Assembly (NCBI RefSeq): GCF_027853245.1
Contig: NZ_JAPTZM010000007.1
DNA from: Atlantibacter subterraneus
GTDB taxonomy: Bacteria > Pseudomonadota > Gammaproteobacteria > Enterobacterales > Enterobacteriaceae
Length of the DNA stretch: 64,000 bases
Reading direction: 5' to 3' (one strand)
Shown here in pieces: positions 62,886 through 64,000 of this stretch (position 1 is the stretch's first letter; the number at the start of each line of letters is the position of its first letter). Below the pieces are notes generated by a model, which saw nothing but the letters and a program-made list of their open reading frames with translations, did not search any database and was not told the origin of the DNA. A program made the translations under genes and the position numbers.

Positions 62886-63512
62886 ATGCTTTGGTCGTTT
62901 ATTGCTGTCTGTTTTTCCGCCTGGCTGTATGTGGATGCCTCCTATCGCGGCCCGGTCTGGCAACGCTGGGTATTTAAACCCGTCACATTATTACTGCTGC
63001 TGCTGCTGGCCTGGCAGGCGCCGATGTTTGAAGCGCTGGGCTACCTGGTGGTCGCCGGGCTGCTGGCGACGCTGGTGGGCGATACGCTGACTTTGTTGCC
63101 GCGTGAACGCCTGCTGTACGCTATCGGCGCGTTTTTCCTGTCCCATTTGCTGTACACCATTTACTTCGCCAGCCAGATGACCCTGTCGTTCTACTGGCCG
63201 TTGCCGCTGGCACTGGTGGTGATTGGCGTGGCGCTGATTGCTGTGATCTGGACGCGGCTTGAAGAGCTGCGCTGGCCGATTTGCACTTTTATCGGCATGA
63301 CGCTGGTGATGGTGTGGCTCGCGGGCGAACTGTGGTTCTTCCGCCCAACCGACACCAGCCTGTCGGCATTTGTCGGCGCGGCGCTGCTGCTGTTAAGCAA
63401 CATAGTCTGGCTGGGCAGCCATTACCGCAAGCGCTTCACGGCAGATAACGCCATCGCCTCGGCCTGCTATTTCGCCGGGCATTTCCTGATTGTGCGTTCG
63501 CTGTACCTGTAA
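62886..63512 (+). CDS. yhhN: YhhN/TMEM86-family membrane protein
   Basis: This 208-aa polytopic protein has about seven hydrophobic segments, with the family motifs ATLVGDTLTLLPRERLLYAI and IGAFFLSHLLYTIYFA. Eukaryotic relatives (TMEM86) are lysoplasmalogenases, but that activity is not shown for YhhN. It lies directly upstream of the zntA promoter. Confidence 0.92.
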   Translation: MLWSFIAVCFSAWLYVDASYRGPVWQRWVFKPVTLLLLLLLAWQAPMFEALGYLVVAGLLATLVGDTLTLLPRERLLYAIGAFFLSHLLYTIYFASQMTLSFYWPLPLALVVIGVALIAVIWTRLEELRWPICTFIGMTLVMVWLAGELWFFRPTDTSLSAFVGAALLLLSNIVWLGSHYRKRFTADNAIASACYFAGHFLIVRSLYL

Positions 63513-63538
63513 ATTTTGCAGAAAAGTTGATCAATGCC

Positions 63539-63570
63539 TTGACTCTGGAGTCCACTCCAGAGTGTACCCT
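63539..63570 (+). promoter_or_regulatory. ZntR-type promoter of zntA with long spacer and dyad
   Basis: TTGACT (-35, 63539-63544) and TACCCT (-10, 63565-63570) are separated by 20 bases. The overlapping dyad ACTCTGGAGT-cc-ACTCCAGAGT (63542-63563) is the MerR-family ZntR site. The long spacer is the hallmark of promoters that such activators untwist when they bind Zn(II). The -10 has C where E. coli zntA has TATCCT. Confidence 0.9.
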
Positions 63571-63607
63571 TCCGGTAATGAGAAAATTATCGTTACCGGA
63601 GGATGCC

Positions 63608-64000
63608 ATGACTACCCCAACGCCAGATGGCAAACCTGTTCCCCAGTTTGGTTCAGTTAAATTTAAGCCGCTTGATGCGCAGACGCCCTGTTGCGCCGAC
63701 GGGCAATGCAGCCAGCCCGCGCCTCAGCCCGTAACACCCCCTTCTGATGCCATCCATCGCTTTAGCTGGCACGTGCAAGGCATGGACTGCGCCGCCTGCG
63801 CGCGCAAAGTAGAAAATGCGGCGCGCCAGATTCCCGGCGTCAGCCAGGCGCAGGTGGTGTTCGCTACCGAAAAGTTGCTGGTAGATGCCGCCGCCGACGT
63901 GCGCGAGCAGGTTGAGCAGGCGATCCGTCAGGCGGGCTATACCCTGTCCGACAGCGATTCCCCAGCGCCCACCGCTTCCCACCCCTTTGCCTTGCGCGAC
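63608..64000 (+). CDS. zntA: Zn/Cd/Pb-exporting P-type ATPase ZntA (3' truncated by window edge)
   Basis: Only the first 131 codons are present. An N-terminal Cys-rich segment with CCADGQC (the E. coli equivalent is CCCDGAC) is followed by a heavy-metal-associated domain with the metal-binding motif GMDCAACARKVENAARQIPG. Full-length ZntA (~730 aa) pumps Zn(II), Cd(II) and Pb(II) out across the inner membrane. The gene starts 38 bases after the ZntR-type promoter -10. Confidence 0.95.
   Translation, partial: MTTPTPDGKPVPQFGSVKFKPLDAQTPCCADGQCSQPAPQPVTPPSDAIHRFSWHVQGMDCAACARKVENAARQIPGVSQAQVVFATEKLLVDAAADVREQVEQAIRQAGYTLSDSDSPAPTASHPFALRD

Overview
The window is a stretch of enterobacterial chromosome (family Enterobacteriaceae). 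Gene order, operon overlaps and protein sequences follow the Escherichia coli yhgF-feo-mal-glp-glg-gnt-ugp-liv-rpoH-fts-zntA segment almost gene for gene. Several segments familiar from E. coli K-12 are absent (gntT, rtcRAB, yhhX/yhhY, rpnA) and several non-K-12 genes are present. Base composition and these extra genes suggest a relative of Enterobacter, Kosakonia or Klebsiella; the genus cannot be fixed from sequence reading alone. No rRNA, tRNA, CRISPR array or insertion sequence was seen.

Layout. 1-7.7 kb: 3' part of the RNA-binding protein Tex/YhgF, the ferrous iron importer feoABC behind a Fur-box-like site, a small periplasmic DUF1471 gene, bioH, gntX and nfuA. 7.7-15.5 kb: maltodextrin catabolism (malPQ) and its activator malT, divergently transcribed. 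15.5-19.2 kb: the glpEGR operon divergent from glpD, with tandem GlpR operators. 19.2-28.7 kb: the complete glycogen operon glgBXCAP. 28.9-34.7 kb: asd, yhgN, the gluconate genes gntRKU and the pirin-like yhhW. 34.8-37.2 kb: the Fur-controlled small RNA RyhB, a YghW-type DUF2623 gene and an extra chemoreceptor. 37.3-44.6 kb: ggt, yhhA and the glycerol-3-phosphate importer ugpBAECQ. 44.7-45.5 kb: a small exported protein and a broken Phd/YefM-type antitoxin. 45.5-52.5 kb: the branched-chain amino acid importer livKHMGF, panM and livJ. 52.7-56.9 kb: an accessory block inserted between livJ and rpoH (PuuE/GabT-like aminotransferase, MocR/GabR-like regulator, and two AT-rich unknown genes). 57-64 kb: rpoH, ftsYEX, rsmD, yhhLMN and the start of zntA behind a ZntR-type promoter.

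How the genes work together. The carbon genes link maltodextrin, glycogen, glycerol-3-phosphate and gluconate metabolism. MalP/MalQ and GlgP/GlgX degrade alpha-glucans to glucose-1-phosphate and glucose, GlgC/GlgA/GlgB build glycogen, Ugp imports glycerol-3-phosphate and UgpQ hydrolyses its diesters, and GlpD oxidises glycerol-3-phosphate into the respiratory chain. Iron is handled by Feo import, NfuA cluster repair and RyhB sparing, with Fur-box-like sequences at both feo and ryhB.

The most unusual signals are: a 36-nt palindrome whose 3' arm contains the Shine-Dalgarno of the DUF2623 gene, with a strand-specific G-U wobble; an AT-rich two-gene cassette of unrecognised function next to rpoH; a frameshifted antitoxin remnant; a terminator whose stem holds the stop codons of both malT and glpR; a mosaic intergenic repeat between panM and livJ; and a terminator-like hairpin inside the ugp operon.
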